Positions 8,245 to 19,500 of a stretch of DNA of 64,000 nucleotides are shown one piece after another. The notes beneath the pieces were generated by a model, which worked only from the letters and a program-made list of their open reading frames with translations, was not told the DNA's origin and searched no databases. Both the position numbers and the translations under genes were made by a program. Source of the stretch: Roseibium marinum (GTDB taxonomy: Bacteria; Pseudomonadota; Alphaproteobacteria; Rhizobiales; Stappiaceae); NCBI RefSeq assembly GCF_002906165.1, contig NZ_PPCN01000002.1, forward strand, positions 1 through 64,000, in the 5' to 3' direction. Position 1 is the stretch's first letter. Every line of letters starts with the position of its first letter.

Positions 8245-9002
8245 TCCGAGACTCACACTCCAGTGTTTTTGTTGATGCTGATAATACCCTTTGGGATACG
8301 GACAAGATTTTCGCCAATGCTCAACTGCAAATGTTAGAGCAAGTTGAATCCCTTCTTGCCATGAACGCGAAGACAGACGACAGGCTGCGCTTCGTGCGTA
8401 TACTTGACCAAAAGATCGCTGAACATCACCATCAAGGCCTTAAGTATCCGCCCCAGTTGCTAGTTGGGGTGTTGACTCTTGCCATTTCGGGCATTGATCC
8501 TACCAGGGCCTCCCGCCTTGGGCGAACCTTATCGGGACACCACAACGCAATCGGAGAGGAAGATACGGAACGCCTGGCGAGGAAATTCTATGAAGAAATA
8601 AGTCGAACACCAGAATTACGCACGGGCGTGTTAGAAGGACTCAGGCGTCTTCAGTCGTCAGGGCGAATTATTATCGTCGTTACCGAAGCGGCACGAGGCA
8701 GGACCCGACGGACGGCGGGCATTCATTGTGTCGATCAATACTTTGACAAGATCATCGAAGCTCCAAAGCATGCGCGCCTATATCGTCGAGTTCAGAGACT
8801 TGTTGGTCAGTCTTCGCCAGGTTTCATGGTGGGCGATCAACTTGAACGCGACATTCGTCCTGCCAAAGAGGCTGGGTTGACAACAATCTTCTTCCCAAGC
8901 GGATTTAAGCCACTTTGGGAGCAAACAAATGGCCCCATAATTCCTGATTACACCGTGAATAGCTTTTCGGAAGCGGCTGATATTGTCATCAAGTGCAAAT
9001 GA
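8241..9002 (+). CDS. HAD-superfamily hydrolase
   Basis: A 253-residue protein with HAD motif I DADNTLW (12-18), a motif II-like VVTEAA, and motif III/IV MVGDQLERDIRPAKEAG (about 196-212). It should be a Mg-dependent phosphatase with an alpha-helical cap between motifs I and II; the substrate is unknown. A GTG start overlaps the stop of the upstream membrane-protein gene. Within a defence-type island a HAD enzyme could dephosphorylate a nucleotide signal or precursor, but nothing in the sequence fixes that. A 6-bp inverted repeat (GAGATT/AATCTC, 9001-9015) at its end may be a weak terminator. Confidence 0.8.
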   Translation: MIRDSHSSVFVDADNTLWDTDKIFANAQLQMLEQVESLLAMNAKTDDRLRFVRILDQKIAEHHHQGLKYPPQLLVGVLTLAISGIDPTRASRLGRTLSGHHNAIGEEDTERLARKFYEEISRTPELRTGVLEGLRRLQSSGRIIIVVTEAARGRTRRTAGIHCVDQYFDKIIEAPKHARLYRRVQRLVGQSSPGFMVGDQLERDIRPAKEAGLTTIFFPSGFKPLWEQTNGPIIPDYTVNSFSEAADIVIKCK

Positions 9003-9181
9003 GATTTTTAATCTCGTTAAAATTACGATGCACTATTTCCTCTTCTCGCCTATGCTATCTGTAGTTCCAGATTCGACGACTTTATCTAGGTGCCCACTCG
9101 AACAAAATAGAGTGCGATTTAATGACGAAAGCAGTCGATTTGGGCAAAAAGGTTAATAAGATTTCGATGTAATTGATCGTT

Positions 9182-11707
9182 ATGACCCTTGTGTCTGATG
9201 CCTCTAGAAATGCTGAAATATGGTTGCAAACTGAATTCGAACGCCAGAAAACAGCGTTATCTCACGCCTATTCGGTCAATGATCGTCTCGCGTTACTTCG
9301 TTCACTGGTAAGGCTGAACGGCGGACGACTTAAACTCAATAACGAGGCGCTACATCTGAATTCCGAGGAACTCGTTGCTCTTCCTCGACACGGCCTCATA
9401 CATGAATTCGGTATCCTACGACTTGTAGACGAACGGCGAGATGATCGAGCGCCTGCCGGCTTCTGGGCAGCAGAAAGGCTCGACGTGAATTTGCGACGAA
9501 CCTTCTCCGACCACACACCAGATGCGACGCTTTTGCGCCATACGGCATTTGGAAGTTATCGAGCTGCAGCGCAGAAGTCCAGTCTGCGGGCACTTCTCAC
9601 CATGCCGTCTGGTGGCGGACTCATGGTGTGCATGCCGACGGGGTCCGGCAAGAGCATGATCTTTCAATTGGATGCATTGGGCTCCAGAAGTCGTAATCCT
9701 TCGAGTTGTGTGGCCGTAATCACACCGACAGTATCCCTCGCGTTGGATCATGTTCGTGCGCTCCGGACGATGTCTGGGTTGGAGAAGAGCGCGGCCTTGA
9801 CGGGCGATCTAAAGGGTACGGAGAGGGACGCAGACCTGAACGCCTTTCGTCGCGGTGAAACTCCAATTCTGCTGCTTTCACCGGAGATCGCACTTGGTTC
9901 TGCACGGCAGGCATTATTGGAGGCAGCAACGGACCCAGAGGAAAAGCCACAAAGCCTGCGTGCTCAACTGCGCACGCTATTTATTGACGAAGCCCATATC
10001 ATTGAAAGTTGGGGGCGCTCATTTCGACCCGACTTTCAGCGTCTGCCGGCTTTGGTTGCTGAATTGCGAGAACGCAATCCAGCACTCAACGTTGTGCTTT
10101 TGTCTGCAACTTTACCCCCGGCAGCGCGCTGTATTCTGCGTAGCGCCTATGGCCATTCAGGCCCTTGGCTTGAAATCGACGCTGCAATCCCGCGCTATGA
10201 GCATGACCTAGTCATTCAGGCATATGGAAGTTCTGCAGAGCGTGACCTCGCATTAGACTTCGTGATCGATCGAGCGCCACGTCCAATGATCGTCTATACG
10301 TCACTGGCGGTGGATCCCGGTGGTAGCGGCGACGACCGGGTATCGGCGGAGTCTCTGTTTCGCCGTCTGCGAATGCGCGGATATGACCGAATTGCGCTAT
10401 TCACCGGACAAGTTACCGATTCAAGAGAACGGCAACAGATCGTCGCAGACTGGGCCGCAGAGCGGATTGACATCGTCGTTGCCACTTCGGCCTTCGGCAT
10501 GGGCGTGGATAAGCCTAATGTTCGGACGGTTGTGCATGCTTGCCTCCCGGAAGGTCCCGCGCGTTGGTATCAGGAGATCGGCCGAGCAGCGAGGGATGGA
10601 CATCAAGGCCTCGCTATTTGCCTGTTTACATCGAGCGAACATCGGCAGGCTCGCGACGACGTGAGAACTGCCTACTCCCAGGCGACGAGTTCTTGGCTGA
10701 CACGGGACGTAGCGGAGGCGCGCTGGAATGCCCTTTTCCAACGCCGTTCGAAAGTTCGCTGGAGCGGACCGAACCAACAAATGAGGTTGGACCTCGATTC
10801 GGTTCGCGAAGATCTGCGAACGCGGGTAGGCAGTGACCTTAACCGGAACTGGAATATGAGCCTGCTGAATCTGATGCAGCGAGCCCACGTTCTGGAAGTA
10901 TTGGCGATTGACGAGAAAGTAGGCGGCAAAGCCTTTTGGGATGTAGAGATCAAGGAGCCAACGATTTTCGACAAATCAGCGAGCGGCGTTTGGGATCAAA
11001 TCTTTGAACTGCGAAACGCCGAGCAACAGGTCGCCAAAGCGGAACTTGACGATTTTGTGCGTCTGATGAGGCGGCCTGAAAAGCAATGCATCATACGGGC
11101 GGTTTTCGAGATGCTTGGCGAACGAACAGTCAAATACATCGCGCCATGTGGCCGATGTCCGGCATGCCGATCGAGTAACGTGGAACCGCCGCACACAATT
11201 CACTCGAGCGGATTGGAGCGCACGTGGCCCGAGTACCAAATCGGAGACGTTGCTACGGACCTTCCACCGGGAGCCACCCTCATTAACCCAGTCGATCCAA
11301 CTTATGAGACCGGGCTTGAGCAGCTTATCCGGCGTTTGGCGACAACTGGTATGGAGCAATTCGTTGCCCCGGATGACCATGCTGGCAGTGTCGCGCGGCT
11401 CCTTTCAAAATTACCGGTTAGATACGGCTTCGTCCTCAGTCACGCTGAACTACGGAACGATCCTCTCGCCGCACTCGCCTTAGTGCCGACAGCGATCCTA
11501 TTGCCGTTCAATGGCGAAATGGCTGCTAGGATATTATCGCGTCTCTGGCAGTGGATCGAAGAAGCGCATTTCATGCCACTCGTTGTTGCGGCGCGTCCGG
11601 ATCTGCGAATAAGGGAGCGCCGTCTTGACCAGATACTTTCAAGACGCGCACCTTACCCGGAAGAAGTCCTAGATTCACTAGGTTCAAACAGGGGAGCGAC
11701 GAAGTGA
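9182..11707 (+). CDS. dpdF: DpdF, RecQ-like ATP-dependent DNA helicase
   Basis: About 841 residues. The SF2 core has Walker A MPTGSGKSM (near 152-160), a DEAH box FIDEAHIIESWG (near 268), and motif V/VI AFGMGVDKPNV and EIGRAARDG. These are RecQ-type, including the 'IIESWG' aromatic-loop pattern. A CGRCPAC cysteine pair near residue 655 may bind zinc. Long N- and C-terminal extensions and the following dpdG and dpdH genes identify DpdF, a component of the restriction half of dpd clusters. The ATG at 9182 is chosen over an in-frame TTG at 9173. The 180 bases upstream contain no gene and presumably hold the promoter. The stop overlaps dpdG by 4 bases. Confidence 0.82.
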   Translation: MTLVSDASRNAEIWLQTEFERQKTALSHAYSVNDRLALLRSLVRLNGGRLKLNNEALHLNSEELVALPRHGLIHEFGILRLVDERRDDRAPAGFWAAERLDVNLRRTFSDHTPDATLLRHTAFGSYRAAAQKSSLRALLTMPSGGGLMVCMPTGSGKSMIFQLDALGSRSRNPSSCVAVITPTVSLALDHVRALRTMSGLEKSAALTGDLKGTERDADLNAFRRGETPILLLSPEIALGSARQALLEAATDPEEKPQSLRAQLRTLFIDEAHIIESWGRSFRPDFQRLPALVAELRERNPALNVVLLSATLPPAARCILRSAYGHSGPWLEIDAAIPRYEHDLVIQAYGSSAERDLALDFVIDRAPRPMIVYTSLAVDPGGSGDDRVSAESLFRRLRMRGYDRIALFTGQVTDSRERQQIVADWAAERIDIVVATSAFGMGVDKPNVRTVVHACLPEGPARWYQEIGRAARDGHQGLAICLFTSSEHRQARDDVRTAYSQATSSWLTRDVAEARWNALFQRRSKVRWSGPNQQMRLDLDSVREDLRTRVGSDLNRNWNMSLLNLMQRAHVLEVLAIDEKVGGKAFWDVEIKEPTIFDKSASGVWDQIFELRNAEQQVAKAELDDFVRLMRRPEKQCIIRAVFEMLGERTVKYIAPCGRCPACRSSNVEPPHTIHSSGLERTWPEYQIGDVATDLPPGATLINPVDPTYETGLEQLIRRLATTGMEQFVAPDDHAGSVARLLSKLPVRYGFVLSHAELRNDPLAALALVPTAILLPFNGEMAARILSRLWQWIEEAHFMPLVVAARPDLRIRERRLDQILSRRAPYPEEVLDSLGSNRGATK

Positions 11708-12597
11708 GTCTGCTTTCATCTACACAAGGCACACCAGAGCGCGTCTGGTCGCTCGTTTCTCTGCTGGCTACCCAGGAGGGACAAATAACGCGTGCCGAAG
11801 CGGAAGGTTGGTTGAACCCTACATTTCTGAGCGACGGCGCGGTGGTAAGCGAGAAATCGACGGCGTTTTCTCAAGTGCTCGGCGCGGCTACGAGTCTCGG
11901 CGTCGTTGAGGCTGACGGCGATGAATTAAGACTGGTACCGTCCTGCACCACGGAAAACTATGCTGGTTTTGGCGATTGGGTGCATGAACATCTAGCAAAG
12001 CTCGACAGTCTTGAAAAGGATGCAGTGGTGCTAGAGACGTTCGCCTGGCTTGCGGTGGAGAGCGACCGCAAGGGCGGCACAGGCTGGATTAGCGAGGAAA
12101 CCAACAGTAGCTTTGCTGATGCTGCTGATGAAGCCCTACCAGAAGGTAAGGATGATGACGGCGAGCGGCGGATAAACGCAACCAAACTACCGACTTGGCG
12201 ACGGTGGCTGATTAGTCTTGGTCTTATGGTGCCATTGCCATTGTCGACAAATCCATTCCATCCACTAATTGAAGGACGTTTGGTTCGTGAATTGGCGAAA
12301 GCCGGGATAGAACAGGGTAAGAGAGTGTCGGCCGATGATTTCATCAACATCTTATCGGCGCGCATGCCCTACCTGGACCGCGGTCGTATGTATCTGCAAA
12401 CCATGCGGCGGATTGGGCATGAAAGGGGGGCTCGCCGATTGTCGCCTATCCTAAGTTCCGCACTGCGAAATTTGCATGATGAGGGCCTTATCGAATTCCA
12501 AAGGCCAGGTGACTCCGGAGACCTCGTGCACCTATCAGCAGATCAGCCTCACCGATTTGAGGCGTTTCAGTCCGTGATCTACAACGGGACGTCGTGA
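11704..12597 (+). CDS. dpdG: DpdG, dpd restriction-module protein
   Basis: A 297-residue protein with no catalytic motif that can be seen. It is largely helical; a winged-helix-like segment is possible near the start (RVWSLVSLLATQEGQITRAE) and again near the end (LSSALRNLHDEGLIEF), suggesting nucleic-acid or partner binding. The assignment rests on position: DpdG lies between the RecQ-like DpdF and the large ATPase DpdH in dpd clusters. GTG start at 11704 overlapping dpdF; the stop overlaps the dpdH start. Biochemical role unknown. Confidence 0.62.
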   Translation: MSLLSSTQGTPERVWSLVSLLATQEGQITRAEAEGWLNPTFLSDGAVVSEKSTAFSQVLGAATSLGVVEADGDELRLVPSCTTENYAGFGDWVHEHLAKLDSLEKDAVVLETFAWLAVESDRKGGTGWISEETNSSFADAADEALPEGKDDDGERRINATKLPTWRRWLISLGLMVPLPLSTNPFHPLIEGRLVRELAKAGIEQGKRVSADDFINILSARMPYLDRGRMYLQTMRRIGHERGARRLSPILSSALRNLHDEGLIEFQRPGDSGDLVHLSADQPHRFEAFQSVIYNGTS

Positions 12598-15500
12598 TGG
12601 AACTCCCTGCAAAGCCGTGTTGGGATGTCGTCGATGTCTCAAGCGTGATCAGGAACGAAGCGCTGGAAGATCACGAAGGCGTTTTCTTAGCAACACATAC
12701 TCCGATAGCAGGCATCGCGGTTTCTGGTAGCCACGCAGGCGATATTAACGGGCAAGACGAAGAGGCCGTACTTGCTGCACTCTCGGTACCTTCGCGAGAA
12801 CATGCCTTCTGTGTTGTTCAGGGAGAGCCTGGATCAGGAAAGTCCCACCTAATCCGCTGGCTTTCAGTTAATTGGCCTGAAGGTACTGATGTAAAGCTGC
12901 TGATACAGCGTGCTGACGGCAGTCTCGAAGGGGCCCTGCGTCAGTTGCGGGAGCGACTCCCATCTGAGTTCCATGATCTCTTTGACAAACTCGGACGCCG
13001 GCACCGAGCAAGCGAACAAGGGCGAGCAAACATCCTTCTCAGCCATCTCGCCACCGCGCTCGATCCAGGACATTTCGACCCACCATTAGAAGATGACGAA
13101 TGGTGTCGAGCAAACCGGCCAGGAGAATTAGTTGGTCATTTAAACGTCAAACGCGAGTGGAAAGGGCCGGCTCGGATTTTGCGGCTTATGGAAGGAGGAG
13201 GACCGGGAACCAGCGACGAACGGAACTCGCAATCGGCAAGTTTCGACCTGTTTGACATCGAAGATTTAGCCGCCTGCTGTGCGTGCATACGAGGCAGTGG
13301 CGTGCTCCCGGCAACAGAGAAGCTTGCCCACAAGTTGATGAACGAAGCTCGGAGTGTCGCTGAATTTCGAACTGAGGGGTGGACGGCTGAGGAAATCGAA
13401 CGTGAACACGCCGATCAACTACCCTACAGCATCCCATTGATGAGTGCTCTGAATCGGCGCCGGAACGATGCGGTGCAAAACTTGCTGGGTGTTTCAGCAG
13501 AGGGGCTAAAGACACTGTTCCGGCAGGTTCGCGAAGAACTGGGCAAAAGGGGTGCGCGACTCGTGCTCCTGCTCGAAGACATTACGAGTTGGGAAGGCAT
13601 AGACGACAGCCTGATCGATGCTTTGGTAACCAATGCCGAGACTCGCGGTGCGGATAGTGCGCGAGATATGTGCCCGCTCATTTCCGTTGTGGGTGTCACT
13701 CCGGCCTACTATCAGAAGCTACACGGCAATTATCGGGGTCGCATCACGCATGAGTTGAGCCTCGGCGAAGCCAGTGCTGAGGGCGAATTTCAAGACGTGG
13801 TGACACTTAGGCATAGAGAATCGCGGCTGTCGTTTGTTGCGCGCTATTTGACTGCCGTCAGGGCTGGGACTGGCGCACTGGGCAAGTGGCGCGAGCGACG
13901 TCGGGAGGAGCCTACGCACCCACCACCCAATCGATGCGATCATTGCAGCGTACGCGAGGGATGTCACCATACATTCGGTAAAGTCGACGGAATCGGCTTG
14001 TTTCCGTTTACGGCGGACGCGCTCGATCGGTTCTTTTTAGCGCTGAATGACCGTGACGGTGGCATGACGTGGAGGACACCGCGCGGCATGCTCCAAGCCG
14101 TCCTAACGCCCGTCCTTGGCCAAGCACCAGCGCTTATAGACGGCAAGTTCCCGACAGCGCTACTCGAAAGCCGAGGCCTTGTCCAGGACAGTCGCAACTT
14201 GTCGCCCCTGCTGGAGCGCACCTTAGAAGTAGCGTTTCCGGAGGATATGGACGAGCGAATACGGATGCGACGGGTGCTCGCTTACTGGGGCAACCGTGAG
14301 CGGGCAGATACGACTGAGTTGAGCAGTGGCGAGTTAGCGTTTGCCGAAGTGCCAGCGGGTGTTTTCTCCACCTTCTGTCTTCCTTGGCTCGGAGGGCAGG
14401 CGGCAGAATCGACAGATTCTCTGCCGCGTTCTCCGTTGGCGTATCCGGCTCTTGCGGAGTCGTCCTCATCAGAAGTGAAGCAACCTGTACCATCCGCTTC
14501 GAGACCAACTCCTGCGCCTGAGCGGAGACTTCCCCCTTCGAAACGGAAGGCTCCGACCCGCTCGGAGTTGGAGCGCTTGCGCTCTCAGTTGCGGAACTGG
14601 ATCGACTCAGGACATCTCGACACTCCTTCTGAATGGAACAAGAGAGTTCACGATCTCGTCCAGACGATCGACTCGCGCCGAATCGAACTCGATCCGTACA
14701 CGTTCCGGCGTCTGCTGACCCAAGAGCAAGTAAAGATCGAAGGCACTGGCCCGGCCCATCGAAGCTATTTCATTGTCCCGCTGGAAAAATGGGTTCAAGA
14801 AGGGCTGGAAGCTGATATCGCGTTGCGGCTCGACAAGGACATGAGCATACGCGCTTTGGAGTTTCATCGGCGTGCGCTTGCCGTAATGATGCACCGCCTC
14901 GAGGAACTAGCCAGCGACTATGCCGATCAAAGGTTGTCGCTTTGGCAGGATGGATCGCGCTGGAGCCCGGTTCCAGCGTTCACTCAGGTATTGTTGGCGC
15001 GCGCTTGGCTGCGTGGCGCTGTGTTCGCAGATGACCCGCTGCACGAGCAGTTGCGAGCGATCTTGTCGGACGAGACGGAAGCTGAAAGCGATCCAACTGC
15101 GCGCTCCCAACCCTGGCGAGATTACCTCGCTAGCACGAAGGACTGGCATGAAAGGCTTCGCAAGGGACTGCGCGAGATGCTCGGAACACCTCAGGGGGGA
15201 TCTCAAGGTTTCGGCCTTGCAGACGTCTCACTGGCCGCGGGCGCAATCCGGCGGTTGCGCACCACCCTCCGTTTCGATTCATTGCCAGATACGGCGGTTG
15301 AAACGCAAGTAAGGGAGATCGATAAAATACGCGACCTCATTGGCAACGTAGAAGGAGGCCTTGCGCGCATCGTCAACATCGAAGCGAGGCAAGTGCGTGA
15401 TCGAGTTGAGATCTTGCGCGTAAATCTGCGCGGGCGATCTATACGCGCCCATCTTGCCCGTGTAGACGGCGCGATAGAGGCCGTGTCTAATCAGCTATCA

Positions 15501-15857
15501 AACGCCGACCCAGCAAAGGTAAAGGGCTGGAAGGAAGACCTACACCGCGCCGAGCAGCGACTTGAAGCGGCCGCTGACACGCGTGTCGAAGACTTTATGT
15601 TGAACTTTTCATCGGATAGCGACGGAATGCCAGGTGGGAATGCGGCTGTTCTCGGCTCGCTTGCGCGTGCACCAGCCCGTGATCTCGAAGCATTTCGCGA
15701 CCTTTCGCAGCGGGGCGAACAGGTTGTCGCGACCCTACTGGACCATGTCCGAGACTGCGTGCGGGCCGGCGCTTCCTCAGCATCGCTTGAGGAGATTCAC
15801 GAGGTTGGCAGAGCCTTCAAAGCCGCCATTGGCGAATCGGGGACTGAGTCGTCATGA
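12597..15857 (+). CDS. dpdH: DpdH, large P-loop ATPase of the dpd system
   Basis: About 1086 residues. Walker A GEPGSGKSH lies near residue 76-84 and a Walker B-like VLLLEDITSW near 322-331, so the N-terminal half is a STAND/AAA-like ATPase. A cysteine/histidine cluster CDHCSVREGCHH (near 442-453) may bind metal. After a Pro/Ser-rich linker (near 620-660) the C-terminal third is charged and helical, probably coiled coil. DpdH is a known member of dpd clusters downstream of DpdG and is needed for restriction rather than for base insertion. An overlapping GTG at 12594 is an alternative start. The stop overlaps the next gene (ATGA). Confidence 0.72.
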   Translation: MELPAKPCWDVVDVSSVIRNEALEDHEGVFLATHTPIAGIAVSGSHAGDINGQDEEAVLAALSVPSREHAFCVVQGEPGSGKSHLIRWLSVNWPEGTDVKLLIQRADGSLEGALRQLRERLPSEFHDLFDKLGRRHRASEQGRANILLSHLATALDPGHFDPPLEDDEWCRANRPGELVGHLNVKREWKGPARILRLMEGGGPGTSDERNSQSASFDLFDIEDLAACCACIRGSGVLPATEKLAHKLMNEARSVAEFRTEGWTAEEIEREHADQLPYSIPLMSALNRRRNDAVQNLLGVSAEGLKTLFRQVREELGKRGARLVLLLEDITSWEGIDDSLIDALVTNAETRGADSARDMCPLISVVGVTPAYYQKLHGNYRGRITHELSLGEASAEGEFQDVVTLRHRESRLSFVARYLTAVRAGTGALGKWRERRREEPTHPPPNRCDHCSVREGCHHTFGKVDGIGLFPFTADALDRFFLALNDRDGGMTWRTPRGMLQAVLTPVLGQAPALIDGKFPTALLESRGLVQDSRNLSPLLERTLEVAFPEDMDERIRMRRVLAYWGNRERADTTELSSGELAFAEVPAGVFSTFCLPWLGGQAAESTDSLPRSPLAYPALAESSSSEVKQPVPSASRPTPAPERRLPPSKRKAPTRSELERLRSQLRNWIDSGHLDTPSEWNKRVHDLVQTIDSRRIELDPYTFRRLLTQEQVKIEGTGPAHRSYFIVPLEKWVQEGLEADIALRLDKDMSIRALEFHRRALAVMMHRLEELASDYADQRLSLWQDGSRWSPVPAFTQVLLARAWLRGAVFADDPLHEQLRAILSDETEAESDPTARSQPWRDYLASTKDWHERLRKGLREMLGTPQGGSQGFGLADVSLAAGAIRRLRTTLRFDSLPDTAVETQVREIDKIRDLIGNVEGGLARIVNIEARQVRDRVEILRVNLRGRSIRAHLARVDGAIEAVSNQLSNADPAKVKGWKEDLHRAEQRLEAAADTRVEDFMLNFSSDSDGMPGGNAAVLGSLARAPARDLEAFRDLSQRGEQVVATLLDHVRDCVRAGASSASLEEIHEVGRAFKAAIGESGTESS

Positions 15858-16552
15858 GCGATCAACTCGTCGAACTCGAGACTCTGCTGCCGAAACTGGG
15901 CGCGGCAGTCGAACAGCGGCAGATTGGCGACAATCTAGGCAGGGCTGCGGATCGACTCAAAGATTCCGACAAGTTGATCGGTCGCCTGAAGGCCGTCCTG
16001 GATATCGCGCGGGACACGAACTTCAATTTGGACACTGGTCAAGCGGAAGCGCTAGAGGAACTCGTAGAGGAAGCTAGGTACCTGGCCAATGGTTTGGAGA
16101 ATGCGCGGACAGCAGACAACTTGCACGACATTGCCGACAGCTACTCGGACTTCGTCAACTCACTGGCTCGTGTCGACAGACAATTGCGTACACACTGGCG
16201 TGCACTCGCCAGTCGTGACTTCAAGCCACTTATCGCGATAGGAAACCTACTCACGCAACTTGACGTTGAGGCCGATCTCGGACGGCGCTTAATGGAATGC
16301 GGCCGGGAGGCCACAGAGGTGAGAGACAGCATTTCTGCAGAGGCTCTGAGGGATACGGTCATCCGAGTTCGCAATAAACGGCATGAACTAGATGAGGAGC
16401 GCGTCGCGTTCACCAGTGACGCGGAAGTAGATGAGTTCCTCATCGCCCTGGCAGAAGGGCGTGCTACGCTACGTCTGGTTACTGCCTCTGTCCGTTCCTG
16501 GCTTGAGGAAAATGACGCCCTCGACAGCTTCGATATTCTTCCAACGAGTTGA
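15854..16552 (+). CDS. Small helical protein in the dpdI position
   Basis: A 232-residue, acidic protein that is almost entirely predicted helix: repeated Leu/Glu/Asp-rich heptads, few prolines, no catalytic motif. It is translationally coupled to dpdH (4-base overlap) and ends exactly where the convergent dpdJ-type gene ends. Gene order F-G-H-then-small-protein matches dpdI in described clusters, but there is no motif to confirm it. It probably acts as a structural partner of DpdH, whose own C-terminus is also coiled coil. Confidence 0.5.
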   Translation: MSDQLVELETLLPKLGAAVEQRQIGDNLGRAADRLKDSDKLIGRLKAVLDIARDTNFNLDTGQAEALEELVEEARYLANGLENARTADNLHDIADSYSDFVNSLARVDRQLRTHWRALASRDFKPLIAIGNLLTQLDVEADLGRRLMECGREATEVRDSISAEALRDTVIRVRNKRHELDEERVAFTSDAEVDEFLIALAEGRATLRLVTASVRSWLEENDALDSFDILPTS

Positions 16553-19500
16553 TTAGCTGTTGCTGAGAAAGCGATTCAGAAGGGACCTGCTCGTCGAGGC
16601 TTCGACCATACCGTCTGTCATCATGTCACTACTTTGATGCGTACAGGCACGGCAACCATCCACACACAAACGCGCATGTAAGCGAAAGATCTGGTCCGCA
16701 AGTCGTCCACTAGGCGACAGTGATTCTTCCTGTGCTGCATCTTCGAGTGACGAATAAGCGGCGAGAAGTTGGCCAGATGGCGAGCTACTGTTCTCCCGCC
16801 CGTGCTCAACCATGACGCTAGTTAATTCCCATGCCGAAGGCATCCGCCCTAAACGAGACAAAAGTAGTTCGTCAGTAGCCCGGATTGAACAGGCGAGATC
16901 GTAAAGATCGAACTGCTCGAAACCGACCTGTTCAGAGCCGAAGAGGATACGTAAGATGGTGGATGGTACAGGGCTATCGGCCTCTAGGCCAAGCGGAGCC
17001 GCTAACACCGAGAGCGCGGTTGGATCGTTGGGATCTAGTTGACGCCAGTGCTCGTGCAGGCGTTCCTGCTCAAAAAAGCGCCTTAGAATGATGTCTTCGC
17101 GCGCGTTGGGGCAGTCTCCGATGAAGCCGTCGGTCCAGTGGCGCACGCATGCCTCGAAATCTTCCACAAAGCAGCGCGCGGTGCCATCACCAAATGCGCC
17201 AGTCTCGCAAATGGTGATCACGGGATCACCGGGATCTGCGAACTGGATCGGCAGTTGCACATGCATTGCTACCCGGCGCTCGTCGCCACGTCCTATTTGG
17301 ACGAAGGATTCCTTTAATCGTACGGCAAGGCTGTGCAGCACCGCACTTTTTAAGTAACGGCCGAAGTCGTCTTCGTTGGTGGTCGCATCAACAGAAGCTT
17401 TGAATATCGCCTGGAAGCGCTGATCGGATAGGGTGTCGGCAACCCGCGCGACTCGTGCCCTACTCAGCAGTGGATGCTGCGAGAGCATACCCGCTCGGGT
17501 GTCCTCGAACAGTTCCGCCAAATTTTGCGGGCTCCAGAAATTGAGGAGACGGACCAGCCGTTTCCTGAACTCTGGCTCCCCTGCGGCGCTGACGATCAGT
17601 TCCGCGCCGCGCCGTGCCTCATAGGCATTGACCCCCTGCGCCTGGGACTTGCTTTCAACGAGGAAGCGGAGCATCTGCCCGGTGTGCCAGCGGCGAGTTG
17701 GTGCATCCTCTTTCAGGCGTGCCGCCTCTTCGGCAACGAAGGTGTCGAGGTGCGTGGCATCCAGTCTAAACCGGACTCCCTCGGTTTGCACGTGATAGCC
17801 GTGAAGGAGCGGCCTATCGTCGTCTGGTGCCGTGAATACTTGTGAGAAAGTGGCCGTCTCAGATTGCTGGCCGTCCAGGTTCAGCTCGGCATCCGCGCCC
17901 CAGAAAACACGTGCTAGCGCCAATCCGGTTTCCTTGCCGCCGACGCCATCGCCGACGAAATACTCTACGCGCTCCACCAAAGGCGCCAGTCCAGAGGATT
18001 CGAGGCCGCGCGCCCGTTCCGATGCCGCCTTCACGACGGGGAAGCCACGAAGGGCCCCACGCGAATCGTGGCGTACGGCGCGGATCGCTCCAGCCCCAAT
18101 CTGCGCACGCGCGACTACTGGTGCAGCAGGGTCAGGAACCACCCAATCTGACTGCCAGCCGGTGCCGTGCATCCGACCGAGCGGCTCCAGAGTGATCCGC
18201 TTCGGCCGGAAGTAGTCGGGCGACAGGCGACTAAGAAGCGGCCGCGCGTCATCGGGCAACCGAGCCAGCCACGCCTCCGGGTCGTCGCCCAGTGGCCGTC
18301 GAGTTTCTTGGGCTGCATAGTCCTCCGTGGCGAGCCAGGGACCCTTGCCGTTAATTGGCGGCCGCCAATGCACCTCCACGCCGTCATAACGCCGGCTGGC
18401 GTTGCCGGGCGCAGCGGCAGCCACCGCTAGGGCTATGTCCTCAGGGCGAGGTTCGCTGGTACCGGCATGCACCGCAAGGCGCGGCAAGTTGATCGTGTCG
18501 AACAGCACATTTGGAACCCATTCGACGGCCGACCGGAAATCGGAGAGGTAGGTCAAGCGCTTGTTGTTGCTGGCGGTGGAGAGCGCTTGCAACCACAGAT
18601 CCAATAGACTTGCCTTATCGAACTCCCGCCATGCCTCGGGGCCGAATACGCGGGCGGCGAGTTCTTCTGCTTCGTTCAGCGCCTGCTGGGGCGGCGATGC
18701 CAGTTCGAAGGAGGCACCTTGGCGCCACTGCCAGCGGGCGAAGGCGTCGAGCATGATCGCCAGCACCTGCCCACGTCGCACAAAATGATTGCCGGGATTG
18801 AGCGGCGTCTCAAACGTGGCCGGCTCAATCATCTCGTGCGGCCGGCGGAACCACCAACTGTCCCGGCTGGAATAAATAGAAAGGGTGGCGGCAGTGATCG
18901 GTCGGTCGTCGGCCCCGCGGCCGCCGCGCCCCTTCCTCTGGATGAAGCTGGCGAGGTTGAGAGGTGCGTAGTGTTGATAAACCAGCGTAATGTCAGGGTC
19001 ATCATAGCCGACTTCCAATGAAGAGGTGGCGAAGACGATGTCAGAATCTTTAATCAACGCCTCGACTCGGCCGGTAGCCCCAGAGAAGATCGGTTGGTCA
19101 GCTACCCGCAGTGGGTTGCCGGGCCGACGTAGTCCACGAGCGCCGCGCTGGACCGCGTCGGTAGCTGCAAAGAACCAGCACTCGCCTTCCCTGAAGGTAT
19201 CGCAGCCGTGCGGCTCACCGCAGCAGGTAGTGCGCGGCCGGCCAGTCAGTGGGTCATCTGGGTAGCTGCGCGTGCGATAGGCGGCAAGCCTCTTGGCCAT
19301 TTCAGCGTCATCATAGGCCGCGTGAAGTCGCCGTATTCTGTCGATGGAATCGAGGAATGCAATCGCGCGAAAACCACCTTCGCCACCGGTTCGACGTCGC
19401 ATGCCGTGGGCAAGGCACATAAGACTCTGGATGGTGGTGGACGCGCCCGCGATGTCGTGGCCCCGCGATTCGACCTCCGGCTGGACGAAGTAGAAATACT

